DNA of 6,681 nt from Haloferacaceae archaeon (GTDB lineage Archaea; Halobacteriota; Halobacteria; Halobacteriales; Haloferacaceae). The position numbers and the translations under genes are program-made. Shown here piece after piece: positions 4,993 to 6,681 of this stretch. The stretch is from NCBI GenBank assembly GCA_028274825.1, contig JAQCMZ010000184.1:1-6681 (forward strand), written 5' to 3'. The notes under the pieces were generated by a model that saw only the letters and a list, made by a program, of their open reading frames with translations, was not told where the DNA came from and searched no databases. Positions within the stretch are counted from its first letter, which is position 1, and every line of letters starts with the position of its first letter.

Positions 4993-5990
4993 CGCCCCAC
5001 CGCCACGGTCACTTCGTTATCGTGGCTGGTCTTCTCCAAGACCAGTTCGTGATCATTCCCGCCAGCCGCGGCGCTTGCCTCGGCGACACCTGGCCAGCCG
5101 ATGAGTTGTTTTGCCTTCGAGGGAGTCGGACCCTCAAACTCCAGGAGGGTCTCCTTGTCGAAGGCGACGACGCCGGTGTCGCGTCTGGCGGCCGCGGTGA
5201 GAAGACCCTCTTCGCCGGCTTTTCGCGTCGCGGTCGCGATGAATTCGACATCGCCCCAATCACGGTCGATTTCCGTGAGTGTCTGGTCCCAGGCATCGAG
5301 AAACCGCTGTTCGTCCGCCCCAGAGACCGAGCCAGTTCCGAGTACGACCCCGTCATCGAGATTGCGCTTGAGAACCGTCACATCGTCATCGACTATGACT
5401 GCACGTGGGCCATCGAGTCGCTCGATGGGGCCGAGTTCGTCGTCGAGAACGGCGAGATTCGTCGCGACCGTGGAGTCGCCGTTGACGACGTGTGCTGACA
5501 GCGCTTTTGCCTGTTTCTCGACGCCTTGCTTGTCTGCCGCCTCCGAGGCGGTCGTCATGGCCGGGACGGCGCCGAGCGTGGCGAGATCATCCGCCACCTG
5601 ATTGGCACCGTGGTGACCACCCGTGATCGGGATCGCCCATGTGAGTTCCTCATCGATCACGACAACCGCGGGGTCGTCCCACTTGTCGTCGAGTAATGGG
5701 GCAGTCTTTCGCATGGCGATGCCAGATGCCATCAGTCCGACAAAACAGTCGTACTCTCCCCAGTGTTCGGCAAACACGTCTCCGTCATACTCGAGTATAT
5801 CAATCGAGTCGTAGCGGTCACCGATCCCGTCAACGATCTCCGTGGCAGTATCGAGTTTCCGCTCGAAACTGATAATCGCAATCTCTTCTGCGACTTCTCC
5901 GTCCGAGTCCGCCATCGAACAGTGACCGCTGGATTCGTCAGAGCTGTCGGTACTACTCGTCTCCGTGGTCTCATCGCTGTCAGTGCTCAT
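4989..5990 (-). CDS. cbiG: Cobalt-precorrin-5A hydrolase CbiG
   Basis: CbiG opens the delta-lactone of cobalt-precorrin-5A and releases the two-carbon fragment as acetaldehyde, giving cobalt-precorrin-5B. After a Ser/Asp/Glu-rich tail (1-35), the N-terminal and central regions show AIISFERKL (38-46), GLMASGIAMRKTAPLL (85-100) and the signature ITGGHHGAN (122-130). The C-terminal domain from about residue 215 has LGTGSVSGA, ATATRKAGEEGLLTAA (252-267) and GVAEASA (301-307), matching the CobE/CbiG C-terminal domain. The total of 333 residues is normal for the family. The ATG shares one base with the cbiF stop (TAATG), and GGAGG at 6001-6005 lies ten bases upstream. Its stop overlaps the microORF start. 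Cys24 is in the tail and Cys82 just before the GLMASG motif. Confidence 0.95.
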   Translation of the reverse strand: MSTDSDETTETSSTDSSDESSGHCSMADSDGEVAEEIAIISFERKLDTATEIVDGIGDRYDSIDILEYDGDVFAEHWGEYDCFVGLMASGIAMRKTAPLLDDKWDDPAVVVIDEELTWAIPITGGHHGANQVADDLATLGAVPAMTTASEAADKQGVEKQAKALSAHVVNGDSTVATNLAVLDDELGPIERLDGPRAVIVDDDVTVLKRNLDDGVVLGTGSVSGADEQRFLDAWDQTLTEIDRDWGDVEFIATATRKAGEEGLLTAAARRDTGVVAFDKETLLEFEGPTPSKAKQLIGWPGVAEASAAAGGNDHELVLEKTSHDNEVTVAVGR

Positions 5991-6681
5991 TAGTCATCAG
6001 CCTCCGGTTCGGTCGCGTTCGCGCTGTCTGTTGTGTCGGCTGCCCCGTCAGTCGCCGATCCTGAGGATTCGCCAGCCGCCCAGTCGCCGTAGAGAAACGA
6101 GCGCTCGTATCCGGCACCGGTGGCAGCCTCGCCGATGAGAACCATCGCCGATGCGCGGTAGCCGGCGTCTTCGACTTTGGCGCCGATATCGGCAATCGTG
6201 CCGGTGATTACGTCTTCATCCTCCCAGGAGGCGTGATACACGACCGCGACCGGGGTCTCAGAGTCGACACCAGTCGCGTCGAGAAGACGGTCCATCGTGT
6301 CACTCACCGCGTGTGTGCCGAGGTAGATACACGTCGTCACATCACCCATCCTGACGAAATCGATAATATGGTCGTCTTCGGCATCGAGCGTCTTTCCCTG
6401 TGGGCGCGTGAAGGTGACGTGGTTCGCGACACTGTTCAAGGTGAGTTGTGTGCGCATCGTCGCCGCCGCCGCAAACGATGAGGTGACGCCAGGGACGAGA
6501 TACGCCGGGATACCCTCACTCTCGAGTGCGTCGATCTGCTCGAGTGCAGCCCCGTAGATCGCCGGGTCGCCACTGTGGAGCCGAACGACAGTTTGACCGT
6601 CTGTGTGGGCGTCCCGCATCAGGGGAATCAACTCTTCGAGATTCTTCCCGACAGAGTTCACCAATTCTGCGTCCCCACAGT
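5990..6681 (-). CDS. cbiF: Cobalt-precorrin-4 C11-methyltransferase CbiF (5' end outside window)
   Basis: CbiF transfers a methyl group from S-adenosylmethionine to C11 of cobalt-precorrin-4, giving cobalt-precorrin-5A, the substrate of the CbiG encoded just downstream. The frame is open to the window edge; 229 complete codons are visible, starting CGDAELVNSVGKNLEEL. The TTG at 6664 is an internal Leu codon, not a start. Counting from the first complete codon, SGDPAIYGAALEQ (36-48), VPGVTSSFAAAA (62-73) and TFTRPQGKT (89-97) are the family motifs. The N-terminal GxGPG loop and roughly 50 residues are missing only because the window ends. A Ser/Asp/Ala/Glu-rich tail of about 27 residues closes the protein. 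The stop shares a base with the cbiG start. Confidence 0.93.
   Translation of the reverse strand, partial: CGDAELVNSVGKNLEELIPLMRDAHTDGQTVVRLHSGDPAIYGAALEQIDALESEGIPAYLVPGVTSSFAAAATMRTQLTLNSVANHVTFTRPQGKTLDAEDDHIIDFVRMGDVTTCIYLGTHAVSDTMDRLLDATGVDSETPVAVVYHASWEDEDVITGTIADIGAKVEDAGYRASAMVLIGEAATGAGYERSFLYGDWAAGESSGSATDGAADTTDSANATEPEADD
6001..6005 (-). promoter_or_regulatory. Ribosome binding site of cbiG
   Basis: GGAGG on the minus strand, ten bases before the ATG at 5990-5988, inside the last codons of cbiF. It supports this start together with the TAATG overlap. Confidence 0.5.

Noticed and set aside
6662..6664. TTG as the start of cbiF
   Set aside because: The frame stays open to the window edge, and the visible part lacks the N-terminal GxGPG region expected of the family, so the gene begins outside the window.

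Overview
This window is a stretch of the cobalamin (vitamin B12) corrin-ring biosynthesis operon of a haloarchaeon. The evidence is a set of strongly acidic, Asp/Glu-rich proteins with Ser/Thr/Asp-rich low-complexity tails, moderately high GC with many GTC/GAC codons, and oxygen-independent (early cobalt insertion) pathway genes interleaved with haloarchaeal companion genes. The genus cannot be told from the sequence alone.

Every gene I can support lies on the minus strand, so transcription runs from the right edge to the left. In transcription order: the 3' part of cbiF (5990-6681, cut by the window edge); cbiG (4989-5990); an apparently unrecognised 30-codon ORF (4900-4992) tied to both neighbours by ATGA overlaps; two consecutive cbiH-type methyltransferases (3950-4903 and 2952-3947); a three-cysteine ferredoxin (2597-2962); a 237-residue protein whose two halves look like LAGLIDADG repeats without their catalytic acids (1887-2600); a cbiX cobaltochelatase with an MXCXXC motif, a His-rich linker and a C-terminal 2Fe-2S domain (673-1890); and a small helical DUF3209-like protein (271-648). 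Positions 1-270 hold no supported gene but contain short inverted repeats.

The pathway logic is clear. CbiX inserts cobalt into sirohydrochlorin. CbiH methylates C17 and contracts the ring to give cobalt-precorrin-4. CbiF methylates C11 to give cobalt-precorrin-5A. CbiG opens the delta-lactone and releases the two-carbon fragment. The ferredoxin and the Fe-S elements of CbiX add redox capacity. CbiT, CbiL and the other early enzymes are expected beyond the right edge, but that is inference. Most junctions are overlaps or gaps of 2 nt (TAATG, ATGA, ATGA, 2-nt gap, 11-nt overlap, ATGA, GTGA), and only the last is a 24-nt gap carrying a Shine-Dalgarno. This indicates one polycistronic, translationally coupled unit with its promoter outside the window.

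The most interesting points are the catalytically dead LAGLIDADG-like protein maintained in a biosynthetic operon, the coupled 30-residue microORF, the divergent second CbiH, and the concentration of Fe-S/Cys features (ferredoxin, Cys-Gly repeats in the CbiH tail, two Fe-S motifs in CbiX).
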